From: Tindallia magadiensis
GTDB lineage: Bacteria; Bacillota; Clostridia; Peptostreptococcales; Tindalliaceae
DNA length: 64,000 bases
Assembly: GCF_900113635.1 (NCBI RefSeq)
Contig: NZ_FOQA01000006.1
Location: 124,001-188,000, forward strand
Direction: 5' to 3'
Positions 34,387 to 43,228 of the stretch are shown here, in pieces. Position numbers and translations under genes: made by a program. How positions within the stretch are numbered: position 1 is the first letter of the stretch; every line of letters starts with the position of its first letter. Under the pieces are notes generated by a model. That model had not been told where the DNA came from, ran no database searches, and saw only the letters and a list, made by a program, of their open reading frames with translations.

Positions 34387-36201
34387 TTGAGTCAACTTGA
34401 TACCAATACATCTGTTGTATCCCAGCAATTTGGAAAGAAATGGATCGATTGCGTTGCCTTTTTTACTCAAGTATTAACAGAAGAACAGATTTATACCTAT
34501 GGCTATCAATTTCTTCACGATATCTCTGAATGGTCTTCATCTGCCATTTTTGTTCTACAGGATCATGAATATATCTGCAAAAACGAAATCGGAATGAGTT
34601 CTGAAGTAAAACATCATGCCGCTACAGAAAAATTAAAACAATGGCCTGTCCTTCAGGGACGAGTTTTATATCATCCATATATTAACTTCCTAAGTCCTGA
34701 CTTTTGTCAAAAAAACAAGGTCACTATTAGCATTCCCATGATTGTTAAAGATGAGTTAAAGGCTTTTATCATCGTTACCTCCAATGATGAAGCTTATAAT
34801 TTCCCTTGGTCTGAAGAAGAAATGGAATCCTTAAAAGATTTAATGAATATGTCCCTTACCATGGCAACGGAACGTTCTAAGCTAAAACATAGTCAGGAGG
34901 AACTTAATCAGCAAATTTTCAGCATGACAATGGCCGCACAATGTAGTCGTATGATCATGGCTGAAACAAATCTGGAACAATTATATCGTTTATGTATTGA
35001 TGTCGTTCGAGAAATTACCACCAGCCGAGCCACCAGTTTTGGACTTTATGATCCTAGTGAACAGAAAATGAAAGTAAAGGGCTTTCTTTCACTGGAACAC
35101 AAGACATGTCATGCCTGCTCATTTTCTGTTCAAACAGAAAAGATATCCGGCGATCAACGCATCTTCCACATAGATCGTGATCGAGCAATGCTGGAAAAAA
35201 TATTTTCAAATCCAGAAAAACTTAAAGATCTAGATGCCGTTTACCTCTTTCTATTAGCCGACGAAACCTTACTGGGCTTTCTTACCATTGGAGAAGCTGC
35301 CTCTGGTAAAAATTACGACGACAGAACACTTGAACAAATCGAAAGCATCACCAAAGGAATTTACATCGCTATTCAAAATGCCTTACATATTTCTACGATT
35401 CAACATCAAAAAGAAGAAATCGCTTCTCAATTAGAAGCGATAAAAAAATTCAACCGCATGATGAAGAATGTAAATTCTTGCAATGATTTGGAAGAACTTG
35501 TTGAAATAACGCTCCAAACCCTCGCCTTTGGTTTTAATGTACATCAATCCATTTTTGTATTAGGAACTCAGCAACAACATCAACTCTATCAAAATGGTTA
35601 TCCGCAAGAATCCACCATTCATATGAAAGATTCTTTTTGGAACCGCGATGTCAATGAATTTTATTTCCTACAAGGTGAAAATGCCGCTGAGGATTTTGTC
35701 TATGTTAGTGATGGTAAAGAACATAATGGGCTCATTATTGCACCTATCAAAACCGATGAGCTTGCCCTTGAAGTACTACCCATAGGTTATTTAGTTATTA
35801 CAGGACTTCCTGGCGCTGTTGATGAAAAAACGCTGCTAATTATACAAACTTTTGCAAATACGATTGCTCCTATTTGCAAACACCTACATGAAAAAAAAAT
35901 AGACCAACACCTCAAAATGGATAATCAAGCAATTATTTTTCAAGATAAGATACAAGATCATTTTTCTCAAAAGGAAAATCTATTGCCATCGCTTCGAGTG
36001 TTCTACAAAAAATGGAGAAAAAAACCTTTTGAATCTCCTCAACACCCTCTGTTACTCGAATATCCAGAAAGTTTCTATTTCGATCAGTTAATTCTCGTCA
36101 TCGAACGAGTTCCTGATACCGTTTCTTCAACATGTTTTGACGGAAGCTTTGTTCCAGATTCTTGGAACAACGTGGTAGATACCTTACAAAACATTGATTA
36201 A
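34387..36201 (+). CDS. Multi-GAF domain protein
   Basis: Cytoplasmic protein of 604 residues that appears to hold about three GAF-type sensor domains (about 20-170, 185-335, 360-500), separated by helices, with no kinase, GGDEF, HD or DNA-binding output domain. It may bind small molecules or act as an adaptor. I chose the TTG at 34387, eight bases after AGGAG, over the GTG at 34378, which overlaps the ribosome site. It follows the FapA-like gene closely and probably works with it. Three Cys near residue 235 (KTCHACSF) could bind metal. Function unknown. Confidence 0.65.
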   Translation: MSQLDTNTSVVSQQFGKKWIDCVAFFTQVLTEEQIYTYGYQFLHDISEWSSSAIFVLQDHEYICKNEIGMSSEVKHHAATEKLKQWPVLQGRVLYHPYINFLSPDFCQKNKVTISIPMIVKDELKAFIIVTSNDEAYNFPWSEEEMESLKDLMNMSLTMATERSKLKHSQEELNQQIFSMTMAAQCSRMIMAETNLEQLYRLCIDVVREITTSRATSFGLYDPSEQKMKVKGFLSLEHKTCHACSFSVQTEKISGDQRIFHIDRDRAMLEKIFSNPEKLKDLDAVYLFLLADETLLGFLTIGEAASGKNYDDRTLEQIESITKGIYIAIQNALHISTIQHQKEEIASQLEAIKKFNRMMKNVNSCNDLEELVEITLQTLAFGFNVHQSIFVLGTQQQHQLYQNGYPQESTIHMKDSFWNRDVNEFYFLQGENAAEDFVYVSDGKEHNGLIIAPIKTDELALEVLPIGYLVITGLPGAVDEKTLLIIQTFANTIAPICKHLHEKKIDQHLKMDNQAIIFQDKIQDHFSQKENLLPSLRVFYKKWRKKPFESPQHPLLLEYPESFYFDQLILVIERVPDTVSSTCFDGSFVPDSWNNVVDTLQNID

Positions 36202-36234
36202 TCTATTTTAAAAACATCAAAAGAATCATTACTT

Positions 36235-36470
36235 TTATTTCTCTGCTTTCAGATTTATTTTCTCGATATAAAAATAGGGTTCTTTCTCATAACGATACCG
36301 TTCTCCTTCTATTTTAGCAAATAGGGAATTGCCATTAATACCAGAGATTTCAAATTGCCAGTAGTTTCTCCAAAAAACTTATTTATCTCAGAACTCAAGA
36401 TGAGAGAACCGTAGCTACACACTGTAAATACAGCTGCTATCCCTAATGATTTCCATGTTTTTTTCGTCAT
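36235..36470 (-). pseudogene. Small membrane-anchored protein gene, frameshifted
   Basis: An ATG at 36470 with AAAGGA ahead opens a frame MTKKTWKSLGIAAVFTV with one hydrophobic segment, which breaks off after about 28 residues. Another frame then reads without stops to 36235: FWRNYWQFEISGING, FAKIEGERYRYEKEPY, FYIEKINLKAEK. The two join exactly if the T6 run (A6 at 36372-36377 on the plus strand) had one more T. So this is a gene of about 77 codons broken by a one-base homopolymer deletion, or a sequencing error, or a slippage site. It fills the 401-base gap between the GAF gene and the 5'-nucleotidase. No known family. Confidence 0.75.
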
Positions 36471-36551
36471 ATAATGTCCTTTCCGCTACGATTTATTATG
36501 CTCCATGCTTGCAGTTTATTTTCTTTCAAGTCTTTATACACTATGATAGTA

Positions 36552-36584
36552 ATGCAGCCCTCTACTTTAGTGAGAGGACTGCAT
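36552..36584 (-). terminator. Hairpin after 5'-nucleotidase gene
   Basis: ATGCAG/CTGCAT and CCTCT/AGAGG pairs with one internal mismatch, 18 bases after the stop. No T run follows on the minus strand, so it may protect the 3' end rather than terminate. Confidence 0.4.
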
Positions 36585-36602
36585 CGTTAAATGATTTCTG
36601 CC

Positions 36603-38375
36603 TTAATGAATCGGATACAATATTTCCTGACCAGGAAATATGACATGTGGATTATCTAACCCATTGATTTCCGCAAGGTTTTCCCAGCTGGTTTTGTACT
36701 GTTCAGCAATACGCCATAAAACTTCGTCTTTTAAAACGATATGAATCTCATATTCTTCGATCACCGTTTCCTCTGTTTCTTCGGGTACTAAAATTTCTTC
36801 TATTGGCTCTTTCGGCTCAAGTTCCTCTTCCATCTCTAGCGTTGTAATTCTACCTTCAATTTCCGGCGAAACTGCGCCCATGTAAGACAGATACTCCATC
36901 AAAGCCTCATCCAAAGAAACAAAATCACTAATGATAGGAGCTTCAGCTAACATCGTCATTTCATCCCCTCCAGCTGCCAAAAAATCATTGGTAGCCATTA
37001 CATAGCTCGCTTCTTTATCAATGGACTCTCCAGCAATAGTCACATCACTTATTCGCTGCCCTGCCGGTTTATTCGGATCAATCGTATAGTTCATCCCGGA
37101 TACATGAGCAAATTTTCCAGCAGGCTCAGGATAATCAGCGGCTGAAACTTCCAATGCCTTTATCACTGCAGAACCTTTCATCTCCACCGTAACTACCCTG
37201 TTTCCAAAAGGTAGTACAGCAATAATATCTTCTTTTGTAATAGATCCTTCGGCAATAGAGGAACGAATTCCGCCTCCATTAGTAAATGCAAAATCAGCGT
37301 TTGTAATCCAAACCATTGAATCAGCAATCAGGTTTCCTAAGTTAGTTTCTCCAGCGCGCACTTGTTCACGTTCACCATCAAGGTGAACGTTGGTTTCGCC
37401 TACCTTTTCTGTTAATATTTCCTGTTGATTTTCTATTACATCTTCGATCACCTTAAGAACATCAGGATCCGGCTCTAGTTCCATACTCTCTTCTTTTTCA
37501 TGCAATCTAGCTGTAATCGAAGAGAATTCACCATCCACTAATGTAATCTCAACAACTCCTAAATTCTTAGCATATTCTTCTGCCATCACAATCAAGGTAT
37601 CATTTACCAAGAGTCCCTCGTTCAATTTATGGTGACTATGTCCATCAACAATCAGGTGAATTCCCTCTACTTGTTCCGCAACGCCTATGCTTGTTTCATT
37701 ATAAAGACTTCCTTCATCTATTCCCAAATGAGCAAGAGCAATCATTATATCCACCCGATCCTCTAATTCTTCTACCATTGCTTTCGCAGACTCAACTGGA
37801 TCAGCAAACAGAAGACCTTTCGTCCCATCCGGATGACTTTTATACAGTGTTTCGGGAGTTGCTAAACCAAAAACGCCAACTGTAAAATCATCATACTCGT
37901 AAATGACATATGGTGTCAAAAAATGTTCTTCTGTATCCTCTACAAGAATGTTAGCTGCAATGATAGGAAAATCAGATATATTATCTAATTCTGACAATCG
38001 CTCTTTTCCATAGTTAAACTCGTGGTTACCTGCCACTAAAAGATCATATCCCATAGCATTCATAATACGAATAATGCTAGCACCTCTTTCTATAGTAGCT
38101 ATAGGCATCCCATGAATAGCATCTCCAGCATCTAGTAATAATACGTTGTCATGCTTTTCTCTATAGCCATTAACTAGTGTTGCTATACGTTCCAGTCCCA
38201 TTCCGTCAAAACGTCCTTCTGATACTCGGCCATGAATATCGTTGGTATGTAGTATAACCAACGTTTCTTCGTGTTCATCAGCCCAAACTATCCACGTACT
38301 AAAACACGACAACACCATCGTTAACACCATTAACAAGATAAAATGTTTCTTCTTTACATAACTCTGCTTCATCAT
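36603..38375 (-). CDS. Secreted 5'-nucleotidase with C-terminal LysM
   Basis: Exported nucleotidase/2',3'-cyclic phosphodiesterase of the UshA type, 590 residues. A signal peptide (about 1-32, ends near VWADEHE) precedes a calcineurin-like metallophosphatase domain (about 38-290) with metal motifs HTNDIHGR, DAGDAIHG, AGNHEFNYG, ALAHLG and DGHSHH. The 5'-nucleotidase C domain (about 330-490) contains NLIADSMVWI and FTNGGGIR. An E/P-rich linker leads to a LysM domain (about 545-590), which should bind peptidoglycan and keep the enzyme at the wall. GGAGGAG lies before the ATG. The role is salvage of nucleosides and phosphate from outside. Confidence 0.92.
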   Translation of the reverse strand: MMKQSYVKKKHFILLMVLTMVLSCFSTWIVWADEHEETLVILHTNDIHGRVSEGRFDGMGLERIATLVNGYREKHDNVLLLDAGDAIHGMPIATIERGASIIRIMNAMGYDLLVAGNHEFNYGKERLSELDNISDFPIIAANILVEDTEEHFLTPYVIYEYDDFTVGVFGLATPETLYKSHPDGTKGLLFADPVESAKAMVEELEDRVDIMIALAHLGIDEGSLYNETSIGVAEQVEGIHLIVDGHSHHKLNEGLLVNDTLIVMAEEYAKNLGVVEITLVDGEFSSITARLHEKEESMELEPDPDVLKVIEDVIENQQEILTEKVGETNVHLDGEREQVRAGETNLGNLIADSMVWITNADFAFTNGGGIRSSIAEGSITKEDIIAVLPFGNRVVTVEMKGSAVIKALEVSAADYPEPAGKFAHVSGMNYTIDPNKPAGQRISDVTIAGESIDKEASYVMATNDFLAAGGDEMTMLAEAPIISDFVSLDEALMEYLSYMGAVSPEIEGRITTLEMEEELEPKEPIEEILVPEETEETVIEEYEIHIVLKDEVLWRIAEQYKTSWENLAEINGLDNPHVIFPGQEILYPIH

Positions 38376-38436
38376 TACGCTCCTCCTTTTTGTTAATTAA
38401 TCATAAGGGACTTTATCACCCTATTACGACAAGATT

Positions 38437-38658
38437 CTACAAATCCATCTCATTCAACAAATCTCTTAGTACAATCAATTCTTTCTCCGTAAGCGTTATT
38501 CCCTTCCCCATTTTTTCACGTTCAGGAGACCAGTCTCTCAAATCATATTTAGCGTTCCGATTATTCCAACTTACTAAATTCAGCTCTTTTTTCCAACCTT
38601 TTGTAGATTCTGAAATAACTCCATATTCTTTCTCAATACTGTAGTTAAGTGACGTCAT
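38437..38658 (-). CDS. PC4/YdbC-like ssDNA-binding protein
   Basis: Small protein of 73 residues of the PC4 family found in Firmicutes as YdbC. The block LVSWNNRNAKYDLRDWSP and the end GKGITLTEKELIVLRDLL are diagnostic: a curved beta sheet binding single-stranded nucleic acid plus one helix for dimerisation. GGGGGAAGGG precedes the ATG. It lies 60 bases upstream of the 5'-nucleotidase gene on the same strand. Role in the cell is not established; transcription or replication support is proposed for the family. Confidence 0.88.
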   Translation of the reverse strand: MTSLNYSIEKEYGVISESTKGWKKELNLVSWNNRNAKYDLRDWSPEREKMGKGITLTEKELIVLRDLLNEMDL

Positions 38659-38999
38659 TTTTACCCTTCCCCCTTTAGCTCATCATCAGCGCTGTTTTAG
38701 AATCTTATCTATTCCCTATTACTTTATCACAAAGTTTATCTTTTTTCTTCTTTTTTACTTTCTATCTATAACGATAATAGCATAGATATATTAAAAGATA
38801 TGATCCATTACCCTTTTTATGCTAGAACATATAACCGCTTTAAGTCAGTAAAACTTTACGCATAGTTTTTGTAGGTTGTGGTATTATAAAAAGAAAGACA
38901 CTTTGCGTCTATTGTAATTGAGCCTTGTGAAGGATGCGCATAACATATAAAAACTCATGCTTCATTGAGTATATTGCTTGAATGTAAGGAAGGTTTGCT
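38659..38999. other. Gene-free stretch before the second diguanylate cyclase
   Basis: About 340 AT-rich bases between divergent genes. I see no riboswitch pattern, repeat or open frame. The promoters of both neighbours must lie here; a TATTATAAA at 38882-38890 is a weak -10 candidate for the plus-strand gene. Confidence 0.5.
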
Positions 39000-40124
39000 A
39001 TGAGAATTTCACAGAAAATTAATATGATAAAAATTGGATATCTTACTCTTATGAGCTTACTCTTTGCTACTTTTATTATTATTCTGTCTTCCAGTAATCA
39101 GGTTCAAGAAAACTATCGAATAATGCAGGAAGAACATATGGAAATTATTATGACCGGTAGTAACTTAAAAAGTTTGCTCTCTGAGCAGCAAGTTCAATTA
39201 GTCAGGTATATGGATGAGGAAGATCCTGCCAGCTATTATTTTATTATGAAGCTTCAGCAAGAAATCCATAATATACTCACTGACTTAGGTGATTTACAAA
39301 GAGAATCCGACGATACGACAGATTACCAAAGACTTGTAAGAACTTTAAAAGCTACGGATATCCCATTAGAAACAATATTGAATAGAGGTATTTCAAATGA
39401 ATTAGAGCGGTATACTTCCTTCGTTGCCTATGTCAGCTCGCTCAACCTTGCAACCACTTTTACTGATCGAATTATTCTGCATCAATACGAACTCTATACA
39501 GAACGAAGAATTAAAAATGAGAATAGCATTAACTTCTCCAGAGAGGTAACTGTATTAGGTGGACTTTCCGTTTTTTTTGGAGCATTATACTTTTATCGCT
39601 TTTTGCGAACAAAAGTGAATGTTATGGAAGATGAAGGAAAAAAAGACAGCCTTACTGGTCTTTACAACAAACGCTATCTGGAAAAATTGATGCATTATTA
39701 TCAAGAAAAGAAGGAAAACCGTACCATGCATATGGTTATTATGGATCTTGACCATTTTAAGATCATTAATGATGAATATGGACATGTTGTAGGCGACGCT
39801 GTTATAAAAAATTTTTCCGATCTAATCTTAAAATCTTTGAGAAAAGAGGATTATGCCTTTCGATTCGGAGGCGAGGAGTTTTTAGTCCTTCTCTTAGGAA
39901 TGAAGGATGACGACGTATATAAAATATGTGAGAGAATACGTAAAACCCTTGAATCCACACCTATTCATATCAAAAACTTCACTTTGAACCTTACGGTAAC
40001 TATTGGTTTTTCTAAAGGAAATACACAGGGGGATTACTTAACGGTTTTGGAGCAGGCTGATCACTTCCTCTATGTCGGCAAAAGAAATGGTCGTAACCAA
40101 ACTGTTTGGAAAGACACGGTATAA
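39000..40124 (+). CDS. Membrane diguanylate cyclase
   Basis: Protein of 374 residues that probably makes cyclic di-GMP. One membrane helix at about 12-33 and another at about 180-200 flank an extracytoplasmic helical sensor resembling a four-helix-bundle or CHASE3-like domain. The GGDEF domain fills about 215-370: LTGLYNKRYLEKLM, MDLDHFKIINDEYGHVVGD and active loop FGGEEF. The inhibitory RxxD (RKED) sits five residues before the loop, so feedback control is expected. AAGGAAGG precedes the ATG. Ligand unknown. Confidence 0.92.
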   Translation: MRISQKINMIKIGYLTLMSLLFATFIIILSSSNQVQENYRIMQEEHMEIIMTGSNLKSLLSEQQVQLVRYMDEEDPASYYFIMKLQQEIHNILTDLGDLQRESDDTTDYQRLVRTLKATDIPLETILNRGISNELERYTSFVAYVSSLNLATTFTDRIILHQYELYTERRIKNENSINFSREVTVLGGLSVFFGALYFYRFLRTKVNVMEDEGKKDSLTGLYNKRYLEKLMHYYQEKKENRTMHMVIMDLDHFKIINDEYGHVVGDAVIKNFSDLILKSLRKEDYAFRFGGEEFLVLLLGMKDDDVYKICERIRKTLESTPIHIKNFTLNLTVTIGFSKGNTQGDYLTVLEQADHFLYVGKRNGRNQTVWKDTV

Positions 40125-40168
40125 TAAACCCGTGCCTTAAATTCTCAGAAAAAAAGTACAGTTACCTT

Positions 40169-41506
40169 CTATTTTATATATTGTTTCACAAACAACGCCA
40201 ATACTTTTTCCAACTTCTGTTCCCCTTGCTCTTTTAAATCATAATGTACTCTGACAAATGGTTTTTTAATATTTATCACTCGGCTTAAATCGATCGGAGT
40301 TCCTATGACAACGGCATCGCAATCTATTTTATCGATCGTCGCTTCTAAATCCTTCAGCTGCTGTTCGCCATACCCCATAGCCGGTATCAAAGTACCAATC
40401 TCAGGATATGTTTTAAAGGTATCTATAAGCTTTCCTGTCAAATAGGGACGTGGATCAATAATCTCAGAAGCTTCTAACCGTTGTGCCGCTATAATACCAG
40501 CCCCTAGTTTCATTTCTCCATGGGTCAATGTAGGCCCATCCTCTATCACTACCACCCGCTTGTTTTTTATTAGTTCTGGCTGGTCAACATGAATCGTTGA
40601 CTCCGCTTTGATAACCGTAGCTGTCGGATTGGCGTGCTTGATGTTTCTTTCTACCTGTACTACCGCATCCGGATCAGCACTATCTATCTTGTTAATAATG
40701 GCTACATCTGCTGTGCGCAGATTTACTTCTCCAGGATAATAGGACAACTCTTGACCTGGTCGATGTGGATCCAACACCGTCACCGCTAAATCTGGTTGAT
40801 AAAACGAAAAATCGTTATTCCCTCCATCCCAAAGGATTACATCACAACCATCTGGATCTTTTTCTGCTTCTCGAAGAATCGCTTCGTAATCTACCCCAGC
40901 ATAAATAACATTCCCTCTGACTACGTGTGGCTCATACTCTTCCATCTCCTCAATCGTACAGTGATGACGATGCAGGTCTTCCACTGTGGAAAATCGCTGT
41001 ACTTTTTGCTCTACGAGGTTTCCATATGGCATGGGATGCCTCACTACGATTACTTTTAAACCCATTTCCATTAGATTTTCGATTATCTTTCGAGCTGTTT
41101 GACTTTTACCACATCCGGTACGGGTCGCACATACAGAAATGACTGGCTTTTTACTTTTTAAGGTAGTGCTTTTCGGACCCATCAATCGAAAGTCAGCTCC
41201 AGCTGCATTTACTTGAGCTCCCAGCCCCATCACAAACTGATAGTTTACATCACTATAAGCAAAGATACATTCATCTACTTCCAAATCATGAATGAGTTCC
41301 TCTAATTTATCTTGAGGAAAGATTGGAATTCCATCAGGATAGCGTTCTCCCGCAAGCTCTGCCGGATACTTTCTATCGTCGATATCTGGTATTTGAGCCG
41401 CTGTAAAAGCAACTACCCTGTAATGAACATTCTCACGAAAAACAGTGTTGAAATTATGGAAATCCCTACCTGCCGCACCAATAATAATCACTTTTTTTTC
41501 TTTCAT
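40169..41506 (-). CDS. COG2403 GTPase, cyclic 2,3-diphosphoglycerate synthetase-like
   Basis: Nucleotide-binding protein of 445 residues. The N-terminal Rossmann-like part (IIIGAAGRDFHNFN, DECIFAYSDVNYQFVMGLG) resembles the domain of archaeal cyclic 2,3-diphosphoglycerate synthetase; the central P-loop ATRTGCGKSQTARK begins a SIMIBI-type GTPase region with WDGGNNDFSF and INKIDSAD. NCBI-style annotation often calls such proteins cyclic 2,3-diphosphoglycerate synthase, but in Clostridia they sit near arginine or purine fermentation genes and the reaction is unproven. Here flavodoxin and arginase are upstream on the same strand, beyond a terminator. AGGGGG precedes the ATG. Confidence 0.78.
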   Translation of the reverse strand: MKEKKVIIIGAAGRDFHNFNTVFRENVHYRVVAFTAAQIPDIDDRKYPAELAGERYPDGIPIFPQDKLEELIHDLEVDECIFAYSDVNYQFVMGLGAQVNAAGADFRLMGPKSTTLKSKKPVISVCATRTGCGKSQTARKIIENLMEMGLKVIVVRHPMPYGNLVEQKVQRFSTVEDLHRHHCTIEEMEEYEPHVVRGNVIYAGVDYEAILREAEKDPDGCDVILWDGGNNDFSFYQPDLAVTVLDPHRPGQELSYYPGEVNLRTADVAIINKIDSADPDAVVQVERNIKHANPTATVIKAESTIHVDQPELIKNKRVVVIEDGPTLTHGEMKLGAGIIAAQRLEASEIIDPRPYLTGKLIDTFKTYPEIGTLIPAMGYGEQQLKDLEATIDKIDCDAVVIGTPIDLSRVINIKKPFVRVHYDLKEQGEQKLEKVLALFVKQYIK

Positions 41507-41596
41507 TTTCCAAGCCCCCTATTCTTGTTTTTTTACTCTATCTTATCCTCCAATCTACCCCTATTCGACACATGTTACTCTCTCTTTAAACAACTA

Positions 41597-41635
41597 ATGC
41601 CCTTTAAACCGGTCTATCTATGATTTAAAGGGCAT
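41597..41635 (-). terminator. Hairpin after flavodoxin gene
   Basis: Perfect 12-bp stem ATGCCCTTTAAA (41597-41608) with TTTAAAGGGCAT (41624-41635). The T tail on the minus strand is short. Confidence 0.65.
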
Positions 41636-41680
41636 CCATCCGAGCTTTTTCTATGGGTAATTATTTTTTATTCTTCTCTC

Positions 41681-42106
41681 TTATACAAGAGATTTCGCAA
41701 ATGATTCTATTGCTGAAACATTATCGTCCACTTCACCATCTACTTTCAGTCCTTCTCCTATGATATTTGCACCGCATTCAGCTGCTTTATCTTTTATCAA
41801 GTTGACAGCCTCGCAGTAAACATCTGGAAAATCATCACTGTTGCCACAACCAAATACAGCCACGTCTTTTCCTTTGAGAAGATCTTCATTCATTAAGTCG
41901 TAATATGCCTGAAAGTCGTCCTGTATCTCTCCATAACCCCAAGTTGAAGCTCCGAGAAGAATAAGATCTGCAGATTGAACCATTTCCTTATCTGCATTAC
42001 TAGCGTCTGCTAATGTGACCTCAGCAGCTATGTTACTTTTTAATAATTCAGCCACTCTCTCTGTATTTCCTGTTGTGCTGCCATAAATAATAGTAACTTT
42101 TTTCAT
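41681..42106 (-). CDS. Flavodoxin
   Basis: Electron carrier of 141 residues binding FMN. The phosphate loop is YGSTTGNTERVAELL at the N terminus; the isoalloxazine loops are ASTWGYGEIQDDF and GCGNSDDFPDVYCEAV. Short-chain type, without the 20-residue insertion. The start is the ATG at 42106, nine bases after AAGGAGG; a longer frame to 42187 runs through the promoter. The promoter is TTGACA-17-AATAAT and a Fur-type box covers its start point, so flavodoxin is expected to replace ferredoxin when iron is low. Confidence 0.93.
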   Translation of the reverse strand: MKKVTIIYGSTTGNTERVAELLKSNIAAEVTLADASNADKEMVQSADLILLGASTWGYGEIQDDFQAYYDLMNEDLLKGKDVAVFGCGNSDDFPDVYCEAVNLIKDKAAECGANIIGEGLKVDGEVDDNVSAIESFAKSLV

Positions 42107-42132
42107 CCTGTTACCTCCTTGTTTTGAATTAT

Positions 42133-42181
42133 TGATATCGATTATCATTTTCATTATTTCAGATTGTTTTTCGTTTGTCAA
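42133..42181 (-). promoter_or_regulatory. Flavodoxin promoter with Fur-type box
   Basis: TTGACA (42176-42181 on the plus coordinates), 17-base spacer, AATAAT (42153-42158). The box TGATAATCGATATCA (42133-42147) covers the expected start site: first half is a perfect 7-1-7 half site, second half ATATCA fits five of six. Best of three similar boxes in the window. Confidence 0.8.
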
Positions 42182-42185
42182 GGAC

Positions 42186-42219
42186 AAAAAAAACAGCCTT
42201 TTTCCAAGACTGTTTTTTT
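42186..42219 (-). terminator. Terminator after arginase gene
   Basis: AAAACAG and CTGTTTT arms with an inner CTT/AAG pairing and a run of eight T on the minus strand. Confidence 0.85.
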
Positions 42220-42238
42220 CTACCTTTAGAGCATTTTT

Positions 42239-43144
42239 TTAGAGTAATCGATCTCCCAACAAGGAACTTATTAGCGCTACGGCCACTTGAGCTGTTTTGT
42301 TTTTTTCGTCTAAAATTGGATTTACCTCAACAAACTCAGCGGAGACAATCAAGTCCGTTTCCGCTAGCATTTCCATAGCAAGATGCCCTTCCCGATAGCT
42401 AATACCTCCAATAACCGGAGTCCCCACTCCGGGAGCGTCTGTAGGGTCTAATCCATCTAAGTCAAGGGATAAATGAATCCCATCGGTTTTATCTTTCAAG
42501 TATGCTAAAGATTCTTCAATTACTTTAGTCATCCCCATTCTATCAATTTCGTGCATGGTATACATTTTAATTCCCTTTGCTTTTACTAATTCCCGTTCAC
42601 CCTGATCTAAATCTCTATGTCCAATCATCACTACATTCTCTGGCTTTACTTTTGCTTCAGGGTAAAAAAGACTCGTTAGAGATTCATTTCCAACGCCCAA
42701 ACTTGCGGCTAAAGGCATCCCATGAATATTTCCTGATGGAGAGGTGTCTTCTGTATTTAAATCAGCGTGAGCATCAATCCAAATAACCCCCAAGTTTTCA
42801 TAATGCTTAGAAACTCCAGCGATTGTTCCAATGGCAATGCTATGATCTCCACCTAACACAAGGGGAAAGCTTCCTTCTTCCACAATGCGGCTTACTTTTT
42901 CTGCCAACATGGCATTCACTCTTTCTACTTCCATCAAGTTTTTTAGCTTTGTCTTTTTCTCAGAATTTTTTTTCTCCGAAAAGTCAATGTGAAGATCTCC
43001 GTGATCTTCAACTTGATGACCCAGCTTCTCTATTCTGGATCGAACTCCAGCATACCTCATGGCACTGGGACCCATATCCACTCCACGTCTATTTTGACCT
43101 AAATCCATTGGTACGCCAACAATTGATACTTTCTTTTGATTCAT
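42239..43144 (-). CDS. rocF: Arginase
   Basis: Mn2+ enzyme that hydrolyses L-arginine to ornithine and urea, 301 residues. Metal and substrate motifs are intact: GGDHS, DAHADLNT, SPSGNIHGMP and SLDLDGLDP; the start GVPMDLGQNRRGVDMGPSAMR is typical of arginase rather than agmatinase. GAGGAGG stands before the ATG. It follows threonine ammonia-lyase by 84 bases on the same strand and they may share a transcript. With tryptophanase it fits amino-acid fermentation, though clostridia more often use arginine deiminase. Confidence 0.93.
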   Translation of the reverse strand: MNQKKVSIVGVPMDLGQNRRGVDMGPSAMRYAGVRSRIEKLGHQVEDHGDLHIDFSEKKNSEKKTKLKNLMEVERVNAMLAEKVSRIVEEGSFPLVLGGDHSIAIGTIAGVSKHYENLGVIWIDAHADLNTEDTSPSGNIHGMPLAASLGVGNESLTSLFYPEAKVKPENVVMIGHRDLDQGERELVKAKGIKMYTMHEIDRMGMTKVIEESLAYLKDKTDGIHLSLDLDGLDPTDAPGVGTPVIGGISYREGHLAMEMLAETDLIVSAEFVEVNPILDEKNKTAQVAVALISSLLGDRLL

Positions 43145-43228
43145 AATACGCCTCCTCTATTCTTTATAAGAAAATAATAAAAATTTTCCCTTTTATCAAA
43201 AAAACTTTTTCTATTTGTTAATTTTATA

